NCBI GenBank assembly: GCA_045587545.1
Contig: JAZNCN010000026.1
Span: 70,823-134,822, forward strand
From: Caccoplasma_A sp045587545
GTDB lineage: Bacteria; Bacteroidota; Bacteroidia; Bacteroidales; G3-4614
Reading direction: 5' to 3'
Length of the DNA: 64,000 bases
Part shown: positions 17,105 through 26,528 of the stretch, in pieces
How positions within the stretch are numbered: position 1 is the stretch's first letter
Layout: every line of letters begins with the position of its first letter
Program-made: the position numbers and the translations under genes
Notes under the pieces: model-generated
The model's database searches: none
Seen by the model: the letters and a program-made list of their open reading frames with translations, nothing else
What the model was told of the DNA's origin: nothing

Positions 17105-17963
17105 GCTTGTTCAAATCATTTTTTATCATCTCAACCATGGCAAACGATGCCTCTTCGCGACATATTGAAAAACTTGGCCAATCGTTAAAGTCAATCAAAA
17201 AAGGTTCTCCTTGTGGCGAAATTATACAATCTCCGCCAAATATCCTCAGTCCCGTCATTAATGCCAACTTTTGCGACATTTCATATAATAGTTCAATACT
17301 GAATGGAATCTTTTTTATAGGATCATTATGCTCTTCACAACCAAATTTACTATACCCTGATAGAGTCGGATATGATGTATGTATAAATTTTGTTCCTGCA
17401 ACTGAATAAAATTTTATGAGGTCGCCTTGCAGATGCTCTTCTGCCAATATACTTTTTATGCCCCTATTAGCAAAATTATTCAATGCTCCGATTAACTTTT
17501 GCTCTGTTGTAACAAAACATATATCATCTCTGCTAACAGCAGGAGTATCTTGTAATTTCAACCACAGAGGATAAGTCAGATTCTTTTGCTTGATATTTTC
17601 TGTTGCAGATGTATTTAATAATGTGTATTTTGGCAAACTGATACCTTTTCCTTCCGATATTTTATGAATATTAAGTCTTGTGCAATTCCTTATTGATTTG
17701 GCTGAGTTTATTACTAAAATACCATTATCTGATAGCATTTGCATTTTTTCCAGCGCAGCTTCGGAACGGCTCATGGATAAAAGCATACTGCAATTAATGG
17801 AGGAAGATAAAAACTCGTCTTCTGCCATAAGTGTAACTATTGCACCTTCGCTTCGCAACTTATTTGCAACACTCTGCAATATCATGGCATCTGCTCCTGA
17901 TAGATTAGGCGAATAATCCGCCGAACGATAGACTGCTACTATTTTTTTTTGTAATAGGCTCAT
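17076..17963 (-). CDS. ATP-grasp enzyme of unknown substrate (RimK/ITPK-like)
   Basis: The 295-residue protein has an N-terminal alpha/beta domain (KIVAVYRSADYSPNLSGADA). The ATP-grasp region has PLWLKLQD (nucleotide-binding lysine) and ILAEEHLQGDLIKFY (hinge). The metal-binding end is GGDCIISPQGEPFLIDFND, with the D...D-x-N pattern seen in inositol 1,3,4-trisphosphate 5/6-kinases and some RimK-like ligases. There are no membrane segments. The start overlaps the nucleotidyltransferase stop by four bases and the end overlaps the phosphatidyltransferase. Embedded in inositol genes, it may phosphorylate or ligate an inositol derivative. That is inference, and an amino-acid ligase is the main alternative. 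Confidence 0.7.
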   Translation of the reverse strand: MSLLQKKIVAVYRSADYSPNLSGADAMILQSVANKLRSEGAIVTLMAEDEFLSSSINCSMLLSMSRSEAALEKMQMLSDNGILVINSAKSIRNCTRLNIHKISEGKGISLPKYTLLNTSATENIKQKNLTYPLWLKLQDTPAVSRDDICFVTTEQKLIGALNNFANRGIKSILAEEHLQGDLIKFYSVAGTKFIHTSYPTLSGYSKFGCEEHNDPIKKIPFSIELLYEMSQKLALMTGLRIFGGDCIISPQGEPFLIDFNDWPSFSICREEASFAMVEMIKNDLNKHERKRTSTI

Positions 17964-18661
17964 TGTGGTTGGTTTAGAAATTGAATTGCCTTATCTATAT
18001 CTGAGGCATGGTCAATATCAATTACCTTGCTGAATGGAACAGCTTTTAGGTTCATTCCACTACTAACCAATGCTCGTTGGTAGTTACGCATACGCGATAC
18101 TCCTTCTGCCATACATTGGTTAAGAACGTCTATTGCTGGTTGAGTAAGGGCATATATGCCTCCCGATATATATTTTACGTTTGAATGTGGAGTATCGTAA
18201 AAACCTGTTATTTTTAGAGCATCATCTGTACCTACATATAGGGGCTTTTCATCATCTATATAATCGGTTACTACCATTGCTCCATCGTGAGAATTGTCTG
18301 ACTCAAATTCATTAATAAATTGAGAGAACTCTTCCTCGTTGAATATTGTATCAATAGTTGTCAGACAAAATTTATCTTTAAGGTATGGAGATAGCTCATA
18401 GAAACTATGCATAGAGCTTGGTGTACTTTTATTTATGATATTTAGTTTAACCTTACTCTCTATTTTTGATACATGTTCAAGGAGCAAAGGGATATTGCTG
18501 TTTATTATAACGGATATTGATTGGGGATTGTTTTGCTCAAATATTCTTACAAGCCTATCAATTAATGGCTCTCCATTAAGTTCAACAAGAGGTTTTGGCA
18601 ATGCCACCCCCTCTTGTGCCAACCTTGAACCTTCTCCCGCAGCTATTATTGCGTAGTGCAT
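17960..18661 (-). CDS. Sugar/inositol-phosphate nucleotidyltransferase
   Basis: This 233-residue protein has the GT-A nucleotidyltransferase fold. The N-terminal motif AIIAAGEGSRLAQEG...PKPLVELNG is the NTP-binding signature, and TTIDTIF is the metal-binding Asp region. The C-terminal stretch KVIDIDHASDIDKAIQFL is typical of MobA-like or inositol-1-phosphate cytidylyltransferase-like enzymes. It starts 12 bases after the pdxA stop and overlaps the ATP-grasp gene. In this setting CTP:inositol-phosphate cytidylyltransferase activity is a reasonable guess, but the nucleotide and sugar phosphate cannot be read from the sequence. Confidence 0.8.
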   Translation of the reverse strand: MHYAIIAAGEGSRLAQEGVALPKPLVELNGEPLIDRLVRIFEQNNPQSISVIINSNIPLLLEHVSKIESKVKLNIINKSTPSSMHSFYELSPYLKDKFCLTTIDTIFNEEEFSQFINEFESDNSHDGAMVVTDYIDDEKPLYVGTDDALKITGFYDTPHSNVKYISGGIYALTQPAIDVLNQCMAEGVSRMRNYQRALVSSGMNLKAVPFSKVIDIDHASDIDKAIQFLNQPQ

Positions 18662-18673
18662 TTAAATAATTTT

Positions 18674-19768
18674 TTATTCGCTATCCGGAGCAAGATTTAT
18701 AGTTTCGTCTTTTCCACTTCGCTCAAAATATTGCTTTCTAAGAGGATTTGAAGTCATTTCGTCATATAACTCACGACTGCGATATACATCAATTGCTGTA
18801 TATATTGCCTGACGAAGAGAGTTTTCAGAAGCTTTTCCTTTCCCTGCAATATCATATGCTGTACCATGATCAGGCGATGTGCGTACATATTCCAATCCTG
18901 CAGTGTAGTTTACTCCATCGTCCATTGACAATGCTTTGAATGGAGCTAGTGCTTGATCGTGATACATAGCTAATACTCCATCAAATTTCTTGTAAAGCCC
19001 TGCTCCAAAAAATCCGTCTGATGGATAGGGTCCAAAACATGTTATCCCGCTATTATACGCCTCTTCTATAGCAGGAGTTATAACTGTTTGCTCCTCTTTT
19101 CCAATTAGCCCTCCGTCGCCTGCATGTGGATTTAATGATAATACTGCTATTCGAGGTTTATCTATCTTGAAGTCTGTTATAAGTGAAGAGTTGAAAATAT
19201 TAAGTTTTTCAATTATCAACTCTTTTGTTATTTTTGAGGATAGCTCTGATATTGGAAGATGTGTTGTTACTAATGCAACCTTCATAACATCGTTCATTAG
19301 TACCATCAATGGTTGTAATTCTCCACCAAAGCGGTCTTGAAGATACTCTGTATGACCAGCAAAATTAAAATTGTCAGTTTGAATTGTATTTTTGTTAATT
19401 GGTGCTGTTACCAAAACATCAACTTTTCCATCTTTTAAATCTTGAACAGCAACTTCCAATGCTTTTAAAGCGGCAACTCCTGCTACTGTTGAGGGTTTGC
19501 CAATTTCAACTTTTAATTCATCATCAAAACAGTTTACAAAATTTGCTCTGTCAGGCATAATATTCTCGGCCGATGCCACTATATTAAATTGCAAATTAGG
19601 CAAATCCAATGCCTTTTTATAATAGCCTGCAACTTTTGCTGCTCCATATACTATCGGAGTACACAATTCAGTCATTCGTTGATCTGCCAACGCCTTTATT
19701 ATTACCTCATATCCGACCCCGTTTATATCTCCGTGAGTTATAGCTACACGTAATTTATTTTGTTTCAT
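18674..19768 (-). CDS. pdxA: 4-Hydroxythreonine-4-phosphate dehydrogenase
   Basis: This is the pyridoxal-5'-phosphate pathway enzyme (NAD-dependent oxidation of 4-phosphohydroxy-threonine). The 364-residue sequence shows the family start (RVAITHGDINGVGYEVIIKAL), the metal and substrate residues in TAPINKNTIQT and FAGHTEYLQDRFGG, SLNPHAGDGGLIG, and MYHDQALAPFKAL followed by RTSPDHGTAYDIAGKG. Length is normal. It lies 12 bases upstream of the nucleotidyltransferase, so it probably leads the inositol operon transcript, although the functions are unrelated. Confidence 0.95.
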   Translation of the reverse strand: MKQNKLRVAITHGDINGVGYEVIIKALADQRMTELCTPIVYGAAKVAGYYKKALDLPNLQFNIVASAENIMPDRANFVNCFDDELKVEIGKPSTVAGVAALKALEVAVQDLKDGKVDVLVTAPINKNTIQTDNFNFAGHTEYLQDRFGGELQPLMVLMNDVMKVALVTTHLPISELSSKITKELIIEKLNIFNSSLITDFKIDKPRIAVLSLNPHAGDGGLIGKEEQTVITPAIEEAYNSGITCFGPYPSDGFFGAGLYKKFDGVLAMYHDQALAPFKALSMDDGVNYTAGLEYVRTSPDHGTAYDIAGKGKASENSLRQAIYTAIDVYRSRELYDEMTSNPLRKQYFERSGKDETINLAPDSE

Positions 19769-19860
19769 ATGGCTTTGATTCTGTTTTGATTTATATATAA
19801 ATTCAATCTATCCGCTAAGTTACAAAATTTCTGTAATAGTTATAGATATTCGCTATCTAT

Positions 19861-20877
19861 TTATTTACTTTTTTGAGAAGCAAGCATACCGCATGCCGCC
19901 GACACATCTTCTCCTCTTGATGCTCTTATTGTTGCAGTAATACCTAATATGTTAAGTTGATCTCGAAAAGCCTCTATTGTTGAATCTGCTGAACTTTTAA
20001 ATGAGATACCGGGTATTGTATGATATCGTATAAGATTCACTCGACAATCTAATCCTTTTAATAGTTCTGCCAACTTTATTGCATCTTCTTTACTGTCATT
20101 TACTCCTTGAAGCATTATATATTCAAACGACAATCTGCGTTGATGCGAGAAATCATATTCGCGCAGCATAGGTATCATCTCAGAGATAGGGAAAGCCTTT
20201 TCTGCAGGCATATATCTTGCTCTACGTCCATCAGGGGCATGTAAACTTACTGCCAAATGGCATTTACTTTCGTCCAAAAAGCGTTTTACTCCCTTTCTTA
20301 TACCAACAGTTGAAAGAGTTATTCGTTTAGGGCTCCATGCCATACCCCACGAAGAGGTTAATATCTCAATACTCTCCAATACTGCATCGAGGTTATCTGT
20401 TGGCTCTCCCATTCCCATAAAAACAATATTTGTAAGTTGTTCAGAATGAGGGACAGACAATATTTGATTTATTATTTCAGAAGTTGTCAAATTTCTTTGA
20501 AAACCCTGTTTCCCTGTCATACAGAACAGACAGTTCATCTTACAGCCTACTTGCGATGAGACACATAGGGTTGCTCTTTCGCGATCGGGGATATAAACGG
20601 TTTCAATTGTATAGCCATCATGCAATTTAAAAAGATATTTTTCTGTTCCATCTGCCGAAACAACCTGATGCATGGGAGCATACAATCCAATATCACAAGT
20701 TTCTGATAACTTCTGACGGTTTGTCTTTGAAATGTTTGTCATCATCTCAAAATCTGTTGCTCTCTTTTCGTAAAGCCACTCAACAATCTGCTTTGCGGTA
20801 AACGACGGCATCTTAAGTTCAGCCACTAACTCTTTCAACTGCGAAAGGCTTTTACCTATCAATATCTGTTTTTGCAT
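19861..20877 (-). CDS. rlmN: Dual-specificity RNA methyltransferase RlmN (23S A2503)
   Basis: This radical-SAM enzyme methylates C2 of A2503 in 23S rRNA and A37 of some tRNAs. In 338 residues it has the CxxxCxxC cluster motif (GCKMNCLFCMTGKQGFQRNL), the GMGEPTDNLD motif, the SLHAPDGRRARYMP stretch and the catalytic cysteine near the C-terminus (AACGML). The start at 20877 (MQKQILIGKSLSQLKELV) fits the family. It is separated from the upstream foldase gene by a terminator. Confidence 0.95.
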   Translation of the reverse strand: MQKQILIGKSLSQLKELVAELKMPSFTAKQIVEWLYEKRATDFEMMTNISKTNRQKLSETCDIGLYAPMHQVVSADGTEKYLFKLHDGYTIETVYIPDRERATLCVSSQVGCKMNCLFCMTGKQGFQRNLTTSEIINQILSVPHSEQLTNIVFMGMGEPTDNLDAVLESIEILTSSWGMAWSPKRITLSTVGIRKGVKRFLDESKCHLAVSLHAPDGRRARYMPAEKAFPISEMIPMLREYDFSHQRRLSFEYIMLQGVNDSKEDAIKLAELLKGLDCRVNLIRYHTIPGISFKSSADSTIEAFRDQLNILGITATIRASRGEDVSAACGMLASQKSK

Positions 20878-20907
20878 CGTTTGTTTTTTGGATATTTAAA
20901 AGATTAT

Positions 20908-20939
20908 GGGGCTGTGCCAAACGATATAGACACAGCCCC
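20908..20939 (-). terminator. Hairpin between the foldase gene and rlmN
   Basis: GGGGCTGTG (20908-20916) pairs with CACAGCCCC (20931-20939). It lies just after the stop of the gene ending at 20965 on the minus strand. Confidence 0.75.
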
Positions 20940-20964
20940 CTTAATATTTTACAAATAGTTGCTT

Positions 20965-23079
20965 TTAGAAGAATTTTATTCTGTTATCCTCTATTTCTGC
21001 TTGTGACTGCATAACGTTTATTAGTTGACGATACATCATTTGTTGTATGATTTGGTTGTAACGTGCAACCTCATTCTCTTTATTGAATGTTGAAATTACA
21101 GGATTATCATTTGCTACACTGTAAACATATACTGCACGATTACCTTTAACAGGTCCTTGTACTTTATATTTTTCAGCAAATGGTGCTGCTCCAGACAATT
21201 TAGGCTCCATACCTACTCCGGGTACTACTGCAGATGTGAATACCACTGATTTAGCTGTATCAACTTTTGTTGATAACTTCTCAGCCGCGGCCTCGATACT
21301 CTCTACTCCTTGTAATAATTCAACTACTTTATCGCCTTTTTTCTCAGCAAGTAATTGTGCCTTTAACATTCCTTCAACTTCTGTCAAAGGAGCATAGCCA
21401 GCTTCATTTACTTTTGCAACTTTTACAACAACAAACTTGTTATCAACATTGAATATGTCAGACAACTCATCTTCGTCTGCATTGAAAGCCCAACGAACTA
21501 TCTCACGAGCATCACGAATATTTGAGATATTGATATCATCTTTTGTTAATGTTGTATTTTGCACCATTATGCCTTTTTCTGTATCGCCAGCTGTAAAGTT
21601 ATCTGATGCATTGCTCTCTGCAATGTATTGACTTACTTTGTTATATAATGCACTATATGTCTCTGAACTTGGACGTACATTCATAACAAATTGTGCTACT
21701 TTTGCTTTTTCTACAGGTTTTGTTTGGTTTGTAACTTCCAAAAGGTGAATACCAAAGTTTGTACGAATTTTTTGAACTCCTTTTCCTCCACGGAATGCTG
21801 CTTCAATAAACTCTTTTCCTAATTGTACACACATTGGTTCTGTCAACCAACCAAAGTTTCCTCCTTCTGATGCAGTGTTTGTATCCATTGAGAACTCTTT
21901 TGCCAATTCAGCGAAGTTCCCTCCTTTTTTAATTACATCATATATGCTATCGCGTAATGCTTCTTGGTTTGCTCCAAACATAATGTGACGAACCTCAACT
22001 GAGTCTGGGCAATTTGATTTAGCCATCAAACGATACATTTTGTATGAGTTATTCTCAAATGCAGGACCATATACATCATCAATTTTTGCTCCTTTTACAA
22101 AACTTTTCATGTTTTCGTCCATTTTAGAAACAGTTGTGAATATATCACTATAAGGAACATCTGTATTGAAGTTCAACAATCCGGCAACATCATTAGTTGT
22201 TGCAAATTGCTCTTTGAATGAATTAATTTTCTCTTCTGTTGCTTTGTAATCAGCTTGACTTGGGACTATGCTAACTTCAACAAAATCAATTGAGCGGGTT
22301 TCGTCGCTTTTAAAATTTTCGCGTTTTTCAGCATATCTGTCTTTTATCTCTTTTTCAGATACTGAAACAAGAGAATCCGGTATTGCAGTATATAGTTGTG
22401 CAACATAAGCAATATCAACATTTTTTGAAGACTCTGCAAATGCTGCCTCTAAATCAATATCGTTAGGTTGTACCGATTTATGAATAAGAGTAAACAATTT
22501 GCTCATTATGCGCTCCTCTTTTACTGCTTTCTCCAATTCAATCCACATTGCTCTTTGCTCAACAACCATTTGTTGTTGCTCCTCACTCATTGACGACAAA
22601 TCATCAGCAAATATCTGTTGTAAGAATGAATTTAATGCAGTTTTGTCTATCTCTCCTGTTTGAGGATTTCCGAACAAAGAAACTACTTGAGGTGAAATGT
22701 TGTCGCCTTTTAGAAGATCTGACATCTCTGCAGGAGATACTGCAATTCCCAACTCTTTTGCAACATCGGTCAATACCAAAGTTGATACCATGCGATCAAA
22801 AACCTCTTTGTTGATTTGTGCTGCACGTCCGTCGGGCATCGTTGTATTATATTCGCGACGATAACGCATTTGCTCTTGCTCTACTGCTTGGTTTACTCTT
22901 GCTTGAAACTCCTCTACAGTTATTTTCTCTCCATTAACTTCTGCCACTTTGTTTTGATTCATTTGAAAGAAGGTGTTTCCTGAGTTAAGGAAGTCGCCAA
23001 TAATGAATGCCAACAAAGCAACACCAATTACTACAACGAGAAGCCCTGCTTGATTCCTAATTTTTTGTAGTGTTGCCAT
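20965..23079 (-). CDS. PpiD/SurA-type periplasmic peptidyl-prolyl isomerase
   Basis: This 704-residue inner-membrane-anchored chaperone assists outer-membrane protein folding. An N-terminal transmembrane helix (LLVVVIGVALLAFIIGDFL) is followed by a SurA-N-like helical domain. A parvulin rotamase domain in the middle has VEVRHIMFGA, FAELAKEFSMD and EGGNFGWL. A long C-terminal domain follows. The layout matches Bacteroidetes PpiD homologues. It is the last gene before a terminator, downstream of the LptC-like gene, a conserved envelope-biogenesis neighbourhood. Confidence 0.9.
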   Translation of the reverse strand: MATLQKIRNQAGLLVVVIGVALLAFIIGDFLNSGNTFFQMNQNKVAEVNGEKITVEEFQARVNQAVEQEQMRYRREYNTTMPDGRAAQINKEVFDRMVSTLVLTDVAKELGIAVSPAEMSDLLKGDNISPQVVSLFGNPQTGEIDKTALNSFLQQIFADDLSSMSEEQQQMVVEQRAMWIELEKAVKEERIMSKLFTLIHKSVQPNDIDLEAAFAESSKNVDIAYVAQLYTAIPDSLVSVSEKEIKDRYAEKRENFKSDETRSIDFVEVSIVPSQADYKATEEKINSFKEQFATTNDVAGLLNFNTDVPYSDIFTTVSKMDENMKSFVKGAKIDDVYGPAFENNSYKMYRLMAKSNCPDSVEVRHIMFGANQEALRDSIYDVIKKGGNFAELAKEFSMDTNTASEGGNFGWLTEPMCVQLGKEFIEAAFRGGKGVQKIRTNFGIHLLEVTNQTKPVEKAKVAQFVMNVRPSSETYSALYNKVSQYIAESNASDNFTAGDTEKGIMVQNTTLTKDDINISNIRDAREIVRWAFNADEDELSDIFNVDNKFVVVKVAKVNEAGYAPLTEVEGMLKAQLLAEKKGDKVVELLQGVESIEAAAEKLSTKVDTAKSVVFTSAVVPGVGMEPKLSGAAPFAEKYKVQGPVKGNRAVYVYSVANDNPVISTFNKENEVARYNQIIQQMMYRQLINVMQSQAEIEDNRIKFF

Positions 23080-23201
23080 TTGTTTTTTTATAGTTTTATT
23101 AGTTATTATTTTCTGTTTTTAAAATTCCGTTGCGAAGATAATAATTTTTCTCTGCTTATGCCAATTTATAAGGTATTGTTTTTATTATTATTTACATATT
23201 T

Positions 23202-23852
23202 TTAATTCAAAGGCTTTTTAAGTGCAGTCTTATTTTTTAGCGTATCCAATGCAGCACTTTCTGTTGTATCCTTTTTCTTAAAATCTTCAATCGGAAAAAT
23301 TCCTGTTGTCTTCAAAATTTTATATGCAGTCATATTCTGATTAGACTCAAATCCTTTTCCCTCTATTATTCGATCTCCTCGCTCTATATGAATTACTGTA
23401 TCTGAATATATTTTCTGAGCATCTTGACTCCAATAAATACGCTCTGTGAAAAATCGTTCATCTTTTGTGTTTGCCATCTTCACATCACCTCGCAACTCCC
23501 ATAGTCTCTGACTTTTTAAGAAAATTGCTGTATCACCCTCTAAAAATGCAGAAACATTAAAATCCTCGTCAAAGTTTTCAAGATAAATTCCTTTTGGAAA
23601 GTACCAACGTGGGCTATCAGACTGTTCGTACATATACCATTCGGGGGCAACCACTCTGTAACGTGTTATTCCTGAATCGGAGATTAATGTTGATACATCT
23701 CTACTGAATACTGTACATACTTCATTGGGATCTTCAAATGAATTCATCATCTCTTTTTTTGCTTTTCCACAACTGCAAAGAGATATTAAAAGCATCGCAA
23801 TATAGATAGCTATAAAAGAGTTGTATTGTATCCTGATTTTCAATAACTTCAT
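23202..23852 (-). CDS. lptC: LptC-like LPS export lipoprotein
   Basis: The 216-residue protein has a lipoprotein-type N-terminus (AMLLISLCSCGKAKKE). The body resembles LptC, the periplasmic bridge of the LPS transport machine: DSGITRYRVVAPEWYMYE, WYFPKGIYLENFDE, LWELRGDVKMANTKDERFFTER, then KIYSDTVIHIERGDRIIEGKGFESN. These are the repeated beta strands of an OstA-like jelly roll. It ends in a charged tail (KKKDTTESAALDTLKNKTALKK). The stop of the upstream porin-like gene is 12 bases away, so they form one operon. Confidence 0.85.
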   Translation of the reverse strand: MKLLKIRIQYNSFIAIYIAMLLISLCSCGKAKKEMMNSFEDPNEVCTVFSRDVSTLISDSGITRYRVVAPEWYMYEQSDSPRWYFPKGIYLENFDEDFNVSAFLEGDTAIFLKSQRLWELRGDVKMANTKDERFFTERIYWSQDAQKIYSDTVIHIERGDRIIEGKGFESNQNMTAYKILKTTGIFPIEDFKKKDTTESAALDTLKNKTALKKPLN

Positions 23853-23863
23853 AGTATTTGATA

Positions 23864-25132
23864 TTATTCAATTTTACTCTTGAAGAACCAAAATTCGTTG
23901 AATGATATACCTATTGATAAAACCAATCCATTCTCAACCATAAGCGATTGCGGGGTTAATTTACGATGAAAATATTGTGCCGAAAGATTGATTAATGACT
24001 TGTCTCTTATTATCGGCAAACCCAATCCTATTGTTGCTCCTACCTCTGATAGATTGTTGGAAGCAATTCTTAAATATGACCTTTCATAATATGCTCCAAA
24101 CCTAAATCTCATTCTATCAAAATATTTAGTGGAATAAACGGCATTTCGATATTCCGCTCCGGCAGAAATACGATATCTGTCATTTAAAACTCCCTTTAAA
24201 TTCGGCATAGAACTGTTTTTTTTCCATAATGGAAGAAAGTTTGCTTTACTCCAAGGTTGATACATAAAATCAAGCCCGACTGTCAAACGTTCGTCCCAAT
24301 TGTAACCGATACCTGCTCCATACGAAGCTGCCATATCATAACTATCTTTTAAAGATATTGTATCGCTTTCGAGTGTTGCCGAAGCCTCTCCGCTTGTCTC
24401 TAATTGGTATAAATCGTTATATTTTTTACCGTGCAACTTCTTTTTGGGAGAATAGACAAAACCAAATGTCAATGAGTTTTTTTCATTAATAGGCTGTGTA
24501 TATCGCAAACCTATATCCAATTTATAGTCAGTTACATGCATAGTAGCTTGCGCTATCATTGCAACAACATTATAATCTGATGTTGGCAAGATGGTTGATG
24601 TATGGGTTATTTTTCCGAACAAGAAAGATGCATTAACTCCCAAATAGAGCTCTTTATAAAGTTTTGCCGCCAAACCAAAATATACTTGAGATACCCCTCC
24701 TGTTCCGTTGCTTGAATGGTCGCCAAATGCTATTGATTGTGCATATTCATAATTTGATTTTGAATATGGCAGTAATCCCAAAGATGCTGCCAAATGTTTT
24801 CCGATAGGAAATTGCAATACTGCATAGTCAAAGTTTGCAGTTGTTTTAGTCTCTTTTAATGCTCCCTCTTTAAACCAACCTGTTTCAACATTCATTCCTA
24901 TATCAAACAAGAAAGTCAAAGAGTCCATTGCCGCATATGATGCCGGATTTTTAGGGTTTATCTGCATTTTGTTATTTATTGCATAACCTACTCCTCCCAT
25001 ACCTGCATTAATACCAAGGGTATTATCGTCCAACATTCCTATTCCGTACATTGAATAGGGAGTTTGCGATTTTGCCATGAAAATTGTGGCAAACAACAAA
25101 ATAAATGTTACTATATATCTATTTTTCAACAT
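23864..25132 (-). CDS. Outer-membrane beta-barrel protein, FadL/PorV-like
   Basis: This 422-residue protein has a signal peptide (1-22, ending AKSQ). The mature N-terminus TPYSMYGIGMLDDNTLGINAGMGGVGYA is characteristic of a Bacteroidetes outer-membrane family. Strands with alternating aromatics continue to a final strand ending in a charged tail (FWFFKSKIE). The ligand is unknown. Its ATG overlaps the end of coaX by 14 bases, so it is coupled to it. The order coaX, barrel protein, lptC, ppiD looks like a conserved envelope operon. Confidence 0.75.
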   Translation of the reverse strand: MLKNRYIVTFILLFATIFMAKSQTPYSMYGIGMLDDNTLGINAGMGGVGYAINNKMQINPKNPASYAAMDSLTFLFDIGMNVETGWFKEGALKETKTTANFDYAVLQFPIGKHLAASLGLLPYSKSNYEYAQSIAFGDHSSNGTGGVSQVYFGLAAKLYKELYLGVNASFLFGKITHTSTILPTSDYNVVAMIAQATMHVTDYKLDIGLRYTQPINEKNSLTFGFVYSPKKKLHGKKYNDLYQLETSGEASATLESDTISLKDSYDMAASYGAGIGYNWDERLTVGLDFMYQPWSKANFLPLWKKNSSMPNLKGVLNDRYRISAGAEYRNAVYSTKYFDRMRFRFGAYYERSYLRIASNNLSEVGATIGLGLPIIRDKSLINLSAQYFHRKLTPQSLMVENGLVLSIGISFNEFWFFKSKIE

Positions 25133-25859
25133 TATATCTGAGTATGGTATTTAATCCTTTAAGCACGAGATACTCCTCGTCAATTAAAGGTACGAAAATA
25201 CTATTTTTTAATTGATTATGCAATACCGAATGGTCTCCGCCGGTTAATATTACAGATATATTTCGTTCTTTTTTAGAAATTTTATTAATATATCCCTCAA
25301 CTTCACACATTACTCCGTTCATAACCCCTGCCAATATTGCAGATGCTGTATCTTCCCCCACAAGTGAATAGTTTTCTGAAAATGCAACTAAAGGTAGTGA
25401 ATTTGTATAGTGATTTAGAGCTTTAAAACGCATTGATATTCCCGGTGAAATATTACCGCCTTTGTATATTCCTTCGGCCGTTACAATATCGTAGGTTATA
25501 GCAGTACCGGCATCAATAACAAGCGATGTTTTTCCTTTGTTTACAAACCATGCCCCTACTGCTCCTGCAATACGGTCAACACCAAGAGTTTGCGGTGTTG
25601 AATACTCAAGTGTAATAGGAAGCGGTGTTATATGTGATAGTTTTATAAAGATATCTGCTTTTTCTCTAACGATATTTTGAATATAAGATATATCCCCTCC
25701 TACCGAAGAGTAAATTGCAGCTGAATATTGCATCTGTTGAACATACTCCACCATATCTTCAACATCATCTTTGTTAAAGATTGTAAGAGTGCTTATCTCA
25801 TCACCTATGAATTGAGCAATCTTAACAGCAGTGTTTCCTTGATCGATTACCAGATTCAC
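25119..25859 (-). CDS. coaX: Type III pantothenate kinase
   Basis: This enzyme phosphorylates pantothenate in the first step of coenzyme A synthesis. The 246-residue sequence has the ASKHA phosphate-1 motif LVIDQGNTAVKIAQF, the LGVDRIAGAVGAW motif, the second phosphate motif VIDAGTAITYDIV, and GGNISPGISMRFKAL with ILTGGD near the end. Length is normal. It follows a small membrane-protein gene by two bases and overlaps the barrel-protein gene. Confidence 0.94.
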   Translation of the reverse strand: MNLVIDQGNTAVKIAQFIGDEISTLTIFNKDDVEDMVEYVQQMQYSAAIYSSVGGDISYIQNIVREKADIFIKLSHITPLPITLEYSTPQTLGVDRIAGAVGAWFVNKGKTSLVIDAGTAITYDIVTAEGIYKGGNISPGISMRFKALNHYTNSLPLVAFSENYSLVGEDTASAILAGVMNGVMCEVEGYINKISKKERNISVILTGGDHSVLHNQLKNSIFVPLIDEEYLVLKGLNTILRYNVEK

Positions 25860-25861
25860 AA

Positions 25862-26218
25862 CTACTTTTTATTTGTCTTGTCTTTCTTCCCTGCTATATA
25901 TGTTGCATATAGTTGCAAGATGGCTGCCGATAATAAAAGTGCAATCCACTCTCTTTGCTGAAGATATATAAACCAAGCAGACGCTGTTATCAATAGAGCA
26001 GAAAAAAGTTCAATGCGACAGGCTCGTTTCTGATTCTTAGTCATACCTTCTGTATCACGAAAGAAACGTACAAAAATAAGAGATAATCCTCCCGCTCCAA
26101 GCAACCACATTGATATTGTAGGGTAATAGAGAAACATTATTGTTGCTGCCAAAATTGAAAGTGCAGCCACTATTGTCATTGCTCCCAATATATTGGGATT
26201 TATTTTAATCTTCTTCAT
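25862..26218 (-). CDS. Small integral membrane protein of unknown function
   Basis: The 118-residue protein has four hydrophobic segments (AMTIVAALSILAATIMFLYY, MWLLGAGGLSLIFVRFF, ELFSALLITASAWFIYL, WIALLLSAAILQLYATYI) and a basic C-terminus (GKKDKTNKK). No known family is recognised. It overlaps the DivIC/FtsB-like gene by 14 bases and ends two bases before coaX, so it is part of the same transcript. Confidence 0.75.
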   Translation of the reverse strand: MKKIKINPNILGAMTIVAALSILAATIMFLYYPTISMWLLGAGGLSLIFVRFFRDTEGMTKNQKRACRIELFSALLITASAWFIYLQQREWIALLLSAAILQLYATYIAGKKDKTNKK

Positions 26219-26528
26219 CTTCGTTCAACTCTATAATATAAACATCTTCATTTGCTGACTTATATCCATATTTTTCTCTGGCATAACGTTCAACAGCCTC
26301 TTTATCCGTTTTAAGCGCCTCTATCTCAAGACTGTCTGATTTAATTTGCTCCTTGTATCTTTTTATTTCAGATTGCAAATATTCAATCTCACGGTTATAT
26401 TCCATTCTTTTCATAATGTTATTTGCATCAAAGAACATCATATATACAAAAAAGCATACGACAGCAAACGGCAACCACCATTTTCTGTAATTGAAATGTA
26501 ATATTTTTGAAAATATCTTTTTCATCAA
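26205..26528 (-). CDS. DivIC/FtsB-like septum formation protein
   Basis: This 107-residue bitopic protein has a short cytosolic segment, one transmembrane helix (WLPFAVVCFFVYMMFFD) and a periplasmic coiled coil (EYNREIEYLQSEIKRYKEQ and onward to EALKTDKEAVERYAREKYG). It ends in a YKSANEDVYIIEL-type tail. This is the layout of FtsB/DivIC, the divisome protein that links FtsL and FtsQ. Starts at 26528 and 26525 are equally possible (MMKK). Confidence 0.85.
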   Translation of the reverse strand: MMKKIFSKILHFNYRKWWLPFAVVCFFVYMMFFDANNIMKRMEYNREIEYLQSEIKRYKEQIKSDSLEIEALKTDKEAVERYAREKYGYKSANEDVYIIELNEDEED

